DNA from: Pseudomonadota bacterium
GTDB taxonomy: Bacteria > Pseudomonadota > Alphaproteobacteria > Rhizobiales > Xanthobacteraceae
NCBI GenBank assembly: GCA_023449855.1
Contig: JAEXHR010000207.1
Location: 1 to 5,110 of the forward strand
Direction of reading: 5' to 3'
DNA length: 5,110 nt
The notes beneath the pieces were generated by a model. The model did no database searches, had not been told where the DNA came from, and saw nothing but the letters and a program-made list of their open reading frames with translations. Position 1 is the stretch's first letter. Each line of letters begins with the position of its first letter. Of the stretch, positions 1-5,110 are shown one piece after another. A program made the translations under genes and the position numbers.

Positions 1-45
1 CACGAAGCCGTTCGATCCCGTCACCAAGAGCCGACGTTTCGCCAT
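1..45 (-). CDS. Start of an NAD(P)-dependent sugar-nucleotide reductase/epimerase (partial)
   Basis: Only the first 15 codons are in the window, and they translate to MAKRRLLVTGSNGFV. The stretch LVTGSNGFV is the beginning of a Rossmann GxxGxxG nucleotide-binding loop of the extended short-chain dehydrogenase family. The gene lies 64 bases downstream of gmd on the same strand, where the enzyme reducing or epimerising the Gmd product is usually found. GDP-L-fucose synthases usually begin with an AGxxGMVG-type loop, whereas Rmd-type GDP-6-deoxy-D-mannose reductases use TGxxGFVG. This favours the D-rhamnose branch, as an inference from 15 residues. The start at 45 is preferred because a GGTGG lies about 8 bases upstream; an in-frame ATG at 57 would add four residues. 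Other SDR sugar epimerases remain possible. Confidence 0.6.
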   Translation of the reverse strand, partial: MAKRRLLVTGSNGFV

Positions 46-109
46 GCCATCCACCATCTCTGGTCAGGACGAGACCCCGCCGATAGCGCAGGGCCGATCC
101 GGTGTTTGC

Positions 110-1081
110 TTACTTCAGGCGCTCGAGGTCGGCGTCGACCATCTCGCGGATCATCTCTTCCATCGAGGTGGTCGGCTCCCAGCCGAGCTTGGCCTTGGCC
201 TTGGAGGGATCGCCGAGCAGCAGCTCGACTTCGGCCGGGCGGAAGAAGGCCGGATCGATGACGAGATGCTCGTCGATGTTGAGGCCGGCATGGGAGAAGG
301 CGATTTCGCACATGGTGCGCACCGTGCTGGTGCGGCCGGTGGCGACGACGTAATCGTCCGGCTTGCCCTGCTGCAGCATCAGCCACATCGCCCGGACATA
401 ATCCTTGGCATGGCCCCAGTCGCGCTGGGCGGTGATGTTGCCGAGCCGCAGCTCGCGCTCGAGGCCGAGCTTGATGCGCGCCACGCCGTTCGTCACCTTG
501 CGGGTAACGAATTCGATGCCGCGCAGCGGCGATTCATGGTTGAACAGGATGCCGCTGGAGGCGTGCAGGCCAAAGCTTTCGCGGTAGTTGACCGTGATCC
601 AGTGGCCATAGAGCTTGGCGACGGCATAGGGCGAGCGCGGATAGAAAGGCGTCGTTTCCGACTGGATCGGGTTCTGCACGAGACCGTACATTTCCGAGGA
701 GGACGCCTGGTAGAAACGCGCCTCCGGACGGACGAGGCGCAGGGCCTCGAGCACGTTGGTGACGCCGAGCGCCGTCACCTGGCTGGTCAGGATCGGCTGC
801 TGCCAGGAGGAAGCGACGAAGGACTGGGCGGCGAGGTTGTAGACTTCGTCCGGCTTGATGTCCTGCACGAGCCGGATGAGGCCGGAGAGATCCAGCAGGT
901 TGCCGTCGACGATGCGCACGTCCCGGTCGATCTTGAGCCACTTCAGGCGGCTGGTGTTGATGTCGGAGGAGCTGGAGCGGCGCGCCATGCCGAACACTTC
1001 ATAGCCCTTGGACAACAGAAGCTGGGCCAGATAGGCACCGTCCTGCCCCGTAATCCCCGTGATCAGCGCTCTCTTGGTCAT
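110..1081 (-). CDS. gmd: GDP-mannose 4,6-dehydratase
   Basis: Converts GDP-D-mannose to GDP-4-keto-6-deoxy-D-mannose in the cytosol, the shared precursor of GDP-D-rhamnose, GDP-L-fucose and related sugars for LPS O-antigen or exopolysaccharide. The 323-residue protein starts with the Rossmann loop TGITGQDG (residues 8-15). It carries the family's NADP-binding RRSSSSD stretch (35-40 region), NLAAQSFV (82-89), the active-site YQASSSEMYG (124-133; Ser128 and Glu130 align with the catalytic Thr/Glu of E. coli Gmd) and Tyr152-x-x-x-Lys156. FNHESPLRG (180-188) and QRDWGHAKDYV (219-229) are also diagnostic. Length matches the short Pseudomonas-type Gmd; E. coli Gmd has about 373 residues. The ATG at 1081 has a strong AGGAG six bases upstream. 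The gene seems intact and is the first of a probable operon with the partial reductase. Confidence 0.96.
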   Translation of the reverse strand: MTKRALITGITGQDGAYLAQLLLSKGYEVFGMARRSSSSDINTSRLKWLKIDRDVRIVDGNLLDLSGLIRLVQDIKPDEVYNLAAQSFVASSWQQPILTSQVTALGVTNVLEALRLVRPEARFYQASSSEMYGLVQNPIQSETTPFYPRSPYAVAKLYGHWITVNYRESFGLHASSGILFNHESPLRGIEFVTRKVTNGVARIKLGLERELRLGNITAQRDWGHAKDYVRAMWLMLQQGKPDDYVVATGRTSTVRTMCEIAFSHAGLNIDEHLVIDPAFFRPAEVELLLGDPSKAKAKLGWEPTTSMEEMIREMVDADLERLK

Positions 1082-1087
1082 GTGACG

Positions 1088-1092
1088 CTCCT
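1088..1092 (-). promoter_or_regulatory. Ribosome binding site of gmd
   Basis: On the minus strand AGGAG lies six bases before the ATG at 1081. It fixes the gmd start at this codon and is the clearest Shine-Dalgarno sequence in the window. Confidence 0.85.
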
Positions 1093-1200
1093 CATCTTTC
1101 GCAAGCCGGACATCGCCCTTCGCCTGATGCCAAGAGCCTTTGCGCCATGCCTGTAACGGATGAAGTCATGCGATTCAAGCAGGCAAAGGGGCAGTTTCGC

Positions 1201-1224
1201 GCCGGATAAACCAAGAAATCCGGC
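1201..1224. repeat. Perfect 7-bp inverted repeat in the gmd upstream region
   Basis: GCCGGAT (1201-1207) and ATCCGGC (1218-1224) form a perfect inverted repeat around a 10-base centre. It sits about 120-145 bases upstream of the gmd start, immediately next to the TATAAA (1225-1230) proposed as the gmd -10 box, so it would span the transcription start. It could be an operator or a leader hairpin. It lacks a following T-run and is a poor intrinsic terminator in either direction. Confidence 0.4.
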
Positions 1225-1253
1225 TTTATAGTTGAGCATTGTCCGAAAAAACT
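1225..1253 (-). promoter_or_regulatory. Possible gmd promoter (weak)
   Basis: Read on the minus strand, TATAAA (1230-1225) matches five of six bases of a sigma-70 -10 box. At 16-17 bases upstream only T-rich sequence (GTTTTT, about 1252-1247) is found, a poor -35 match. The location, about 145 bases before the gmd ATG in the divergent spacer, is reasonable. Promoter calls by eye in such sequence are unreliable. Confidence 0.22.
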
Positions 1254-1305
1254 GCCGCATTTTCGTGTCTTTCGGCACTGTTCGGTCTTTTGCTCTTCGT
1301 TTAAG

Positions 1306-1339
1306 GGTCGGACCAGACGATCCGGGTCGGTGGACCCGG
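1306..1339. repeat. Tandem GGTC...GACC palindromes upstream of the FkbM-like gene
   Basis: Two hyphenated palindromes follow each other. GGTC-G-GACC occupies 1306-1314, and CCGGGTC-GGTG-GACCCGG (7-bp arms, 4-base loop) occupies 1322-1339. Their centres lie about 20 bases apart, close to two turns of the helix, and both share the GGTC/GACC half-sites. The second would also fold into a stable RNA hairpin about 34 bases before the ATG at 1374. Either a dimeric regulator's paired operator or a leader hairpin fits; nothing in the window decides between them. Confidence 0.4.
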
Positions 1340-1373
1340 GATAGAACCCCTGGAACGAACGGTATCGCGCCCC

Positions 1374-2285
1374 ATGAGCAATTCCCTCATTTCCGATCTC
1401 CTCCGCAAGCTTGCATCGGAACCGGACCGTGCGCCCGTCGACGACGCGCAGGCCGAAGCCCTGTTGCGTGATCTCGCCGGCGGTTTCTCGCAGACCAATG
1501 CCAACCTCCAGGCGCTGCGCCGGACGATGTCCGAAATGTATGTCGACATCATCGCCGGCATGGGTGGGCCGAAGGACAGGCGCGCCATTTCCTGCGCGCC
1601 CGGCCAGGTCTACAGCCAGAACAACGAGGACGGGATCATCGCCGAGATCCTGGCCCGCATCGGCACCGATACGAAGACATTCGTCGAGATCGCCGCCGGC
1701 GACGGCATCGAGAACACCACCCGTCTGCTGATCGACCTCGGCTGGAGCGGCATCTGGGTGGAGGCCGGCGACAGGGAGCTCGATTGCATCCGCAATATCG
1801 CCCGCGAACCGCTGGAGAGCGGGCGCCTCGTTCTCGTCGATCGCATGATCACGCTGGAAAACCTCGACGAGGTCCTGATGAGCCGGATCGATTTCGCACC
1901 CGACTATATTTCGGTCGATATCGACTACAACACCTCGCATGTGCTGCGCCGGCTGATGACGCTGAAGCCGCGCCTGCTCTGTGTCGAATATAACGGCCAT
2001 TATCCTCCGAGCGTCGATTACGAGGTTCCCTATCGTGCGGACGGGCAATGGGTCGGCACCACCCGTTTCGGGGCCAGCCTCAAGGCGCTGGAGCGGATTG
2101 GCCGCGAAAACGGCTACAGCCTGGTGGGCTGCGATATCTTCGGCGTCAACGCCTTCTTCGTGCGCGACGACCTGTGTTCGGAAGAGAAATTCCTGGCACC
2201 GTTCACGGCCGAGGCCCATTACCAACCGCCACGCTTCAGCGCCGTCGGCATGCGCGGCCATGGCCGCCACGCCAATATCGATTAA
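1374..2285 (+). CDS. FkbM-like, SAM-dependent methyltransferase-type protein
   Basis: The 303-residue protein resembles the FkbM-related methyltransferase-like proteins common in polysaccharide loci. Visible in order are a hydrophilic helical N-terminus (1-75), the SQNNEDGII motif (81-89), FVEIAAGDGIENTTRLL (103-119) at the position of the glycine-rich SAM-binding motif I, WSGIWVEAG (124-132) with the acidic residue closing beta-2, YISVDID (178-184) and LCVEYNGHYPP (202-212). No signal peptide or membrane segment is visible, so it is probably cytosolic. The motif I glycines are sparser than in classical enzymes (AAGDG), so activity is inferred, not shown. It diverges from gmd, which suggests sugar O-methylation or another glycan modification. 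The Shine-Dalgarno before the ATG is weak. Methyltransferase fold: fairly sure; substrate: unknown. Confidence 0.75.
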   Translation: MSNSLISDLLRKLASEPDRAPVDDAQAEALLRDLAGGFSQTNANLQALRRTMSEMYVDIIAGMGGPKDRRAISCAPGQVYSQNNEDGIIAEILARIGTDTKTFVEIAAGDGIENTTRLLIDLGWSGIWVEAGDRELDCIRNIAREPLESGRLVLVDRMITLENLDEVLMSRIDFAPDYISVDIDYNTSHVLRRLMTLKPRLLCVEYNGHYPPSVDYEVPYRADGQWVGTTRFGASLKALERIGRENGYSLVGCDIFGVNAFFVRDDLCSEEKFLAPFTAEAHYQPPRFSAVGMRGHGRHANID

Positions 2286-2293
2286 AGCGCCTT

Positions 2294-2329
2294 ATCCTGC
2301 CGTCAGGCGAAGCCGCCTGACGGCAGGAT
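2294..2329 (+). terminator. Perfect 16-bp hairpin after the FkbM-like gene
   Basis: Nine bases after the TAA at 2283-2285, ATCCTGCCGTCAGGCG (2294-2309) pairs perfectly with 2314-2329 around an AAGC loop; a U-G pair at 2293/2330 could extend it. Its position right behind a stop codon suggests transcription termination or 3'-end protection. There is no T-run on either side, so it is not a textbook rho-independent terminator. It might be a copy of a dispersed intergenic palindrome. Confidence 0.6.
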
Positions 2330-2347
2330 GCTCCAGGCGGCGGCGCA

Positions 2348-2376
2348 TTGCATTCGCCGTGGAAGTCGAATATTAA
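2348..2376 (+). promoter_or_regulatory. Possible promoter of the 2473 gene
   Basis: TTGCAT (2348-2353) and TATTAA (2371-2376) are separated by exactly 17 bases. They match the sigma-70 -35 box at three and the -10 box at four of six positions. They lie in the most AT-rich part of the spacer, about 100 bases before the ATG at 2473 and beyond the hairpin at 2294-2329, as expected if the two genes are transcribed separately. Confidence 0.3.
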
Positions 2377-2472
2377 TTTGTCCGATGCGGCTCATGCCGC
2401 CCTGCCTTGCAGGCGCATTTTCTCCGTGTTGCGCCCTGCCGATCGTTCGATCTCTGAGGAAGCCTGTAGCAG

Positions 2473-3870
2473 ATGCGGATCATTCCCTTTCCGAGCCAGT
2501 TGAAGAAAACCGAAGCCAAGGCCCAGGACTGGTCCCAGCAGGAAATTGCCGATTTCTACCGCGCCCACCGGCTGCTGGCGGAAAATGGCGTCATGATCGG
2601 AATCGACCGCGGCGTCAGCGATATCGGCGAGCCGTGGATGGTGTTCTTCGATACCGCCAGCCAGGATGTCTTCATGCATGTGGCGCGTATCGACGGTGTC
2701 TGCCACCTGATCTGCGATACGCTGGGACTGAAGCTGTCGGCCGCCAACATCGAAGCGCTGATCGCCGGCTTCGAAAACAGCGTGCGGGGTCATCTTTCGA
2801 TTCGTGCCGAGCGCAATTCCAAGGTCGTGCTGCATCCGGCCGCGCGCATCATCATGTCCATCTCGGCGGTCTTCCTGTTGTTCAAGCTTGGCAATAGCGA
2901 AGCCCATGCGAAAGCGCTGTCGGAAAAAAGCCCGCTGCCCCAGACCGATGGCGGCGCGGTGCGTCCGACCGAAAAATCCACCGCATCGATCGCGCGGGCG
3001 CAATCGGCTTTCGCGCGCGCCTTCGAAACCGTCGATGCACCGGCCAGTGCCGCCATCGTTGCCAGCATCATCCTGGCCGGCGAGCTTTCGGTCCTGCACT
3101 CCGAAACCGCTCATGACACATCTTCTTCGCAGAAGCTGCCCTCGGTCGATCTCGATCCCATCAACGACGTGAAACTGAATTTGCAGTCGGAAGGGGAGCG
3201 GAAGGTCGTCGTTTCGACGACGCAGGAGCAGCATGCGGCACAGCAAAAGGCGGATGTGCCGATCGAGGTCAAGACGAAGGACGATTCCCTCGCCAAGGAC
3301 GTCACCTTTACCCAGCAGGTTTTTGCCATCAAGAGCGTTCCCCAGGAAGCTCCACTGGCCGTCAAGTTCGATTTTGGCCAGAAGATCACCATCAACGAGG
3401 CCTTGAAAGCTCAGGCTGCCTCCCCCCGCGCTCAGGAGCAGGCAGCCGAACTCAGCAGCAATAGCACCGATGCAAAGCAGGCTATGGACGAGTTCCTCAA
3501 GAAGACGGACGCCAGCCGGACTGCGGCTATCGACCAGAAGACGAGCACCAAGACAGATACCAAGACGACGACTGAACTCGGCAACGTCACCGCGACCAGC
3601 GTGCCGACGCTCGACAATAAGGTCGGCTTCTTCATGAAGACCAACCTCGACCTGGCCAAGATGTATGCCCTGATGGAACATTTCGCCAAGGCCATGGGTC
3701 AGTACGACTTCGATTATGCAAGCGGCCAGGTTCTCATCGAAGAAAAGAACATCGCCAATCTCTCCGTTCATGATGTCGGCATCTGGACAAATGTGCTCGG
3801 CGACGGCAGCACGCTGTCGGTGATCGGCCATGCCAGCCTGATCGATGACGTGCTGACATTCTTCTCGTAG
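2473..3870 (+). CDS. Unrecognised 465-residue protein with hydrophobic segment and low-complexity linker
   Basis: I do not recognise a family. Residues 1-120 look like a folded domain (WSQQEIADFYRAHRLL 20-35, EPWMVFFDTASQDVFMHVAR 53-72) and lack a signal peptide. A hydrophobic stretch IIMSISAVFLLFKLG (126-140) and a second, AAIVASIILAGELSVL (193-208), could be membrane segments or buried helices. Residues 210-375 are rich in Ala, Gln, Lys, Ser and Thr, including the Lys/Thr run KTSTKTDTKTTTE (356-368), and resemble a flexible linker. The last 85 residues (381-465) look folded again, with YDFDYASGQVLIEE (411-424), DVGIWTNVLGDGSTL (434-448) and LIDDVLTFF (456-464). GAGGA at 2456-2460 lies 12 bases before the ATG, rather far. 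Codon use is typical of the neighbouring genes, supporting real coding on this strand. An envelope-associated protein is a guess. Confidence 0.8.
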   Translation: MRIIPFPSQLKKTEAKAQDWSQQEIADFYRAHRLLAENGVMIGIDRGVSDIGEPWMVFFDTASQDVFMHVARIDGVCHLICDTLGLKLSAANIEALIAGFENSVRGHLSIRAERNSKVVLHPAARIIMSISAVFLLFKLGNSEAHAKALSEKSPLPQTDGGAVRPTEKSTASIARAQSAFARAFETVDAPASAAIVASIILAGELSVLHSETAHDTSSSQKLPSVDLDPINDVKLNLQSEGERKVVVSTTQEQHAAQQKADVPIEVKTKDDSLAKDVTFTQQVFAIKSVPQEAPLAVKFDFGQKITINEALKAQAASPRAQEQAAELSSNSTDAKQAMDEFLKKTDASRTAAIDQKTSTKTDTKTTTELGNVTATSVPTLDNKVGFFMKTNLDLAKMYALMEHFAKAMGQYDFDYASGQVLIEEKNIANLSVHDVGIWTNVLGDGSTLSVIGHASLIDDVLTFFS

Positions 3871-4068
3871 TGCGCCCGCCTGGATGAGCGGAACACGTCC
3901 ATCGCCGAACTCCGGCAAGGTCAACGGCCCCTTGACGCGGAGATGCCTGCCCACATGCTCGATCGGCGCGACCTGCGCGGCATCGGCATATATCCCCGCC
4001 GCGCGATCGGCCTTTATCGCGTCTGCGGGATAACTCTTCCAGAGAAGGCAAACGACCTCGGTGAATCC
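3871..4068 (-). pseudogene. Orphan fragment of an NtaA/SnaA/DszA-type flavin monooxygenase
   Basis: On the minus strand an open frame reads GFTEVVCLLWKSYPADAIKA, then GIYADAAQVAPIEHVGRHLR, then VKGPLTLPEF and RVPLIQAG. This matches the pattern of nitrilotriacetate monooxygenase component A and relatives (luciferase-like, FMNH2-dependent): EFxEVVxxLWDSW, then a KVxPIDHxGxxFxVxGPLxxP segment, then RPVLxQAGSS. The piece covers about 66 residues of a family usually near 440 long. Family similarity stops at QAG, one codon short of the end of the 2473-3870 gene on the opposite strand. Upstream of about 4068 I see no further family sequence. The frame stays open across the plus-strand gene, but only as a shadow. 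It is a remnant without likely function, recognised by eye from recalled family motifs. Confidence 0.65.
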
Positions 4069-4200
4069 GCCGTGCGTCACGGGAAGGAACTCGCGCGCAA
4101 GCACGCCATCATCGGTGGCGTCGCGATCTGGACCGGCCGGCAAGGCCCGGCATAATTGCCCCGGCAACAGCGATCATATGCACGTCCTGAATCGCGTTCG

Positions 4201-4216
4201 AGGTCTCCGGTGACCT
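4201..4216. promoter_or_regulatory. Near-palindrome upstream of the hydrolase gene
   Basis: AGGTCTCCGGTGACCT is a 16-base palindrome with one mismatched pair (T-T at positions 6 and 11). It lies 44 bases before the hydrolase ATG, where an operator for a dimeric repressor or activator could be. I find no convincing -35/-10 pair around it. Confidence 0.3.
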
Positions 4217-4260
4217 GATTTGCAGCATGTGAGCCATGTTCGATCAACCGAGAGGCTTTC

Positions 4261-4872
4261 ATGCTGAAGTTTTCCTTTTTGACTGCCGGATTATGGCTGT
4301 CCATCACAACGCTTGCTTATTCTGCCGAGAGTGTCGGCTTTCGAGAGGCCAAGCTGGACCAAGACACTGCCCGGTCGCTCCATGTTGCGATCTGGTACCC
4401 CACTGAAGATGGGGCAAATGCCGTAACCATTGGCGAGAACCGCGTTTTTCAAGGTACTTCTGCCGTAAAAGAAGCACTCCCCGACGCCGGCGCCCATCCT
4501 CTGGTGGTTCTCTCGCATGGTTATGGAGGGAGCTGGCGCAACTTGAACTGGCTTGCGCCCGAGCTTGCCCAGCAAGGCTATATTGTGGCCGCTCCGGACC
4601 ATCCTGGGACGACGACCTTTAACAAGGATGCGGATCAGGCCGCAAAGTTGTGGGAACGGCCACATGACTTGAGCCGTGTCATCGATGTCCTGACAACCGA
4701 TCCCAAACTTGCCGGAAAGGTCGATATACGACGAATCGCCGCGATCGGGCATTCGTTAGGCGGATGGACCGTAACCGCACTTGCGGGCGCCCTCTTCGAG
4801 ACCATCCGATTTGTAAAGGGGGGCAGAACAAGATTTGTTCCCCCAGACACGCTAAGGTCGAACGGATCGTGA
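4261..4872 (+). pseudogene. Secreted alpha/beta hydrolase, truncated by transposon insertion
   Basis: Residues 1-22 form a Sec signal peptide (FSFLTAGLWLSITTLAYSA), so the ancestor was exported. The mature part shows VAIWYPTE (42-49), LVVLSHGYGGSWRN (81-94) with the oxyanion HGYGG, VAAPDHPGTT (109-118) and the nucleophile elbow GHSLGG (163-168, Ser165). This pattern fits dienelactone-hydrolase-like or PAF-acetylhydrolase-like predicted hydrolases, normally over 300 residues. Native sequence ends at about Lys186 (codon 4816-4818). The next 17 codons, starting GGRTRFVPP, are the transposon end, and the stop is at 4870-4872. The catalytic Asp and His expected further on are missing, so the product is almost certainly inactive. 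The start has GAGAGG five bases upstream. The first 60 bases are conspicuously AT-richer than the neighbouring genes, suggesting foreign origin. Confidence 0.88.
4819..4856. repeat. 38-bp Tn3-family terminal inverted repeat
   Basis: The sequence begins GGGGGCAGAACAAG and ends CCAGACACGCTAAG, and is exactly 38 bases long. Tn3-family repeats are typically 38 bp, begin GGGG and end with ACGCTAAG or ACGTTAAG at the inner border, as in the Tn3 and Tn21/Tn501 groups. Internally it is self-complementary: GGGGG-(CA)-GAACAA, then GAT, then TTGTTC-CCCCC, an 11-bp stem with a 2-base bulge. A sixth G at 4818 makes the outer border uncertain by one base. The partner repeat is not in the window. Confidence 0.75.
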
Positions 4873-5110
4873 ATCCTCGTCGCGAACCCGCATAATGGTC
4901 TGCCGGCTGGTCGCGAATTTCCTTGCTATCGCCGAAACACTCATGCCCGTCGCGAGATCGTTGCGGACACCCTGCTTCTGTTCATTGCTGAGCGTGAAGG
5001 GTCGTCCGAGGGTCTTGCCTTCCGACTTGGCGCGCTTGAGACCGGATTGCGTCCGCTCGATCAGCAAATCCCGCTCGAATTGGGCGACGGCATTGAGCAC
5101 GTTCATGGTC
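4852..5110 (-). CDS. tnpR: Serine recombinase / Tn3-type resolvase, C-terminal part
   Basis: The frame is open to the window edge, so the N-terminal catalytic domain with the active serine lies outside. Visible are VLNAVAQFERDLLIERTQSG and the following LKRAKSEGKTLGRP, the long E-helix and hinge typical of resolvases and invertases. A small DNA-binding domain follows, with the helix-turn-helix SVSAIARKFATSRQTIMRVR about 10 residues before the end. Such enzymes resolve transposon cointegrates at a res site or invert DNA. The TAG stop (4854-4852) lies inside the 38-bp terminal repeat, so the last residues are encoded by the repeat border. The gene points outward, toward the transposon end. Resolvase rather than invertase is inferred from the Tn3-like repeat. 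Confidence 0.9.
   Translation of the reverse strand, partial: TMNVLNAVAQFERDLLIERTQSGLKRAKSEGKTLGRPFTLSNEQKQGVRNDLATGMSVSAIARKFATSRQTIMRVRDEDSRSVRP

Larger units (their letters stand above)
4819..5110. mobile_element. One end of a Tn3-family transposon (continues beyond the window)
   Basis: The 38-bp terminal repeat at 4819-4856, a serine recombinase gene running inward from it, and the interruption of a conserved hydrolase frame exactly at 4818/4819 together indicate a transposon border. Tn3-family elements usually make a 5-bp target duplication, which would be TAAAG (4814-4818) next to this end. The other end, the transposase and any cargo are outside the window. It could instead be a solitary end left after rearrangement. 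Confidence 0.75.

Noticed and set aside
44..1156. 370-codon plus-strand frame over gmd
   Set aside because: It is antisense to an unmistakable Gmd with all active-site motifs; its translation shows no family pattern and reflects high GC.
1078..1278. 66-codon minus-strand frame ending in a 4-base ATGA overlap with gmd
   Set aside because: The overlap looks like translational coupling, but the start would be GTG, there is no clear ribosome binding site, the sequence has no family pattern and it covers the likely promoter region. Kept only as a remote leader-peptide possibility.
1092..2270. 392-codon minus-strand frame over the FkbM-like gene
   Set aside because: Longer than the sense gene, but the sense product carries SQNNEDG, the motif I-like segment and the VDID motif. 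The antisense product is featureless and rich in Ala, Asp and Arg.
3541..3583. AAG/ACG/ACC-rich tract as a tandem DNA repeat
   Set aside because: It is a Lys/Thr-rich linker within a coding frame with varied codons; no exact repeating unit is seen.
3943..4155. 70-codon plus-strand frame
   Set aside because: Antisense to the monooxygenase remnant, with no recognisable pattern.
2392..4167. 591-codon minus-strand frame taken as one gene
   Set aside because: Only its first part (about 4068-3871) resembles a real family; the remainder is antisense to the 2473-3870 gene and shows no continuation of the monooxygenase.
4141..4176. GC-rich inverted repeat CCGGCAA...TTGCCCCGG as a terminator
   Set aside because: The arms pair only with a 2-base interruption and no T-run follows.
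4077..4307. 76-codon minus-strand frame across the hydrolase start
   Set aside because: It crosses the signal-peptide region and ribosome binding site of the hydrolase and has no family resemblance.

Overview
The window most likely comes from an alphaproteobacterium of the order Hyphomicrobiales (a Rhizobium, Agrobacterium or Ensifer-like genome). This rests on the high GC content, the GC-rich third codon positions and the protein flavour, not on a marker gene. The left part (about 1-2300) looks like a surface-polysaccharide locus. The right part (about 3870-5110) looks like a decayed accessory region entered by a transposon.

Left part: on the minus strand, gmd (110-1081) encodes GDP-mannose 4,6-dehydratase. 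It is followed 64 bases downstream by the first 15 codons of a second Rossmann-fold sugar-nucleotide enzyme (45-1, running off the window). This is the usual arrangement for making a GDP-6-deoxyhexose. The neighbour's N-terminus resembles Rmd-type reductases, giving GDP-D-rhamnose, more than the GDP-L-fucose synthase type. Diverging from gmd across a 292-base spacer with several inverted repeats is an FkbM-like, methyltransferase-type protein (1374-2285), which may modify the same glycan. A perfect 16-bp hairpin follows it.

Middle: 2473-3870 encodes a 465-residue protein of no family I recognise. It has a compact N-terminal domain, one or two hydrophobic segments, a long Ala/Gln/Lys/Thr-rich linker and a conserved-looking C-terminal domain. 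It is the best candidate here for something undescribed.

Right part: directly after that gene, on the opposite strand, lies an orphan piece of about 66 codons from an NtaA/SnaA/DszA-type flavin monooxygenase (about 4068-3871). Next is a secreted alpha/beta hydrolase (from 4261) cut off after residue 186. The cut coincides with a 38-bp sequence (4819-4856) that starts with a G run and ends ACGCTAAG, as expected of a Tn3-family terminal inverted repeat. Inside it, on the minus strand, is the C-terminal end of a serine recombinase/resolvase (5110-4852) whose stop codon falls within the repeat. The hydrolase frame runs on for 17 transposon-encoded codons.

No rRNA, tRNA, CRISPR array or replication origin was seen. 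Several antisense reading frames are longer than the genes they overlap, and they are rejected as high-GC shadows.
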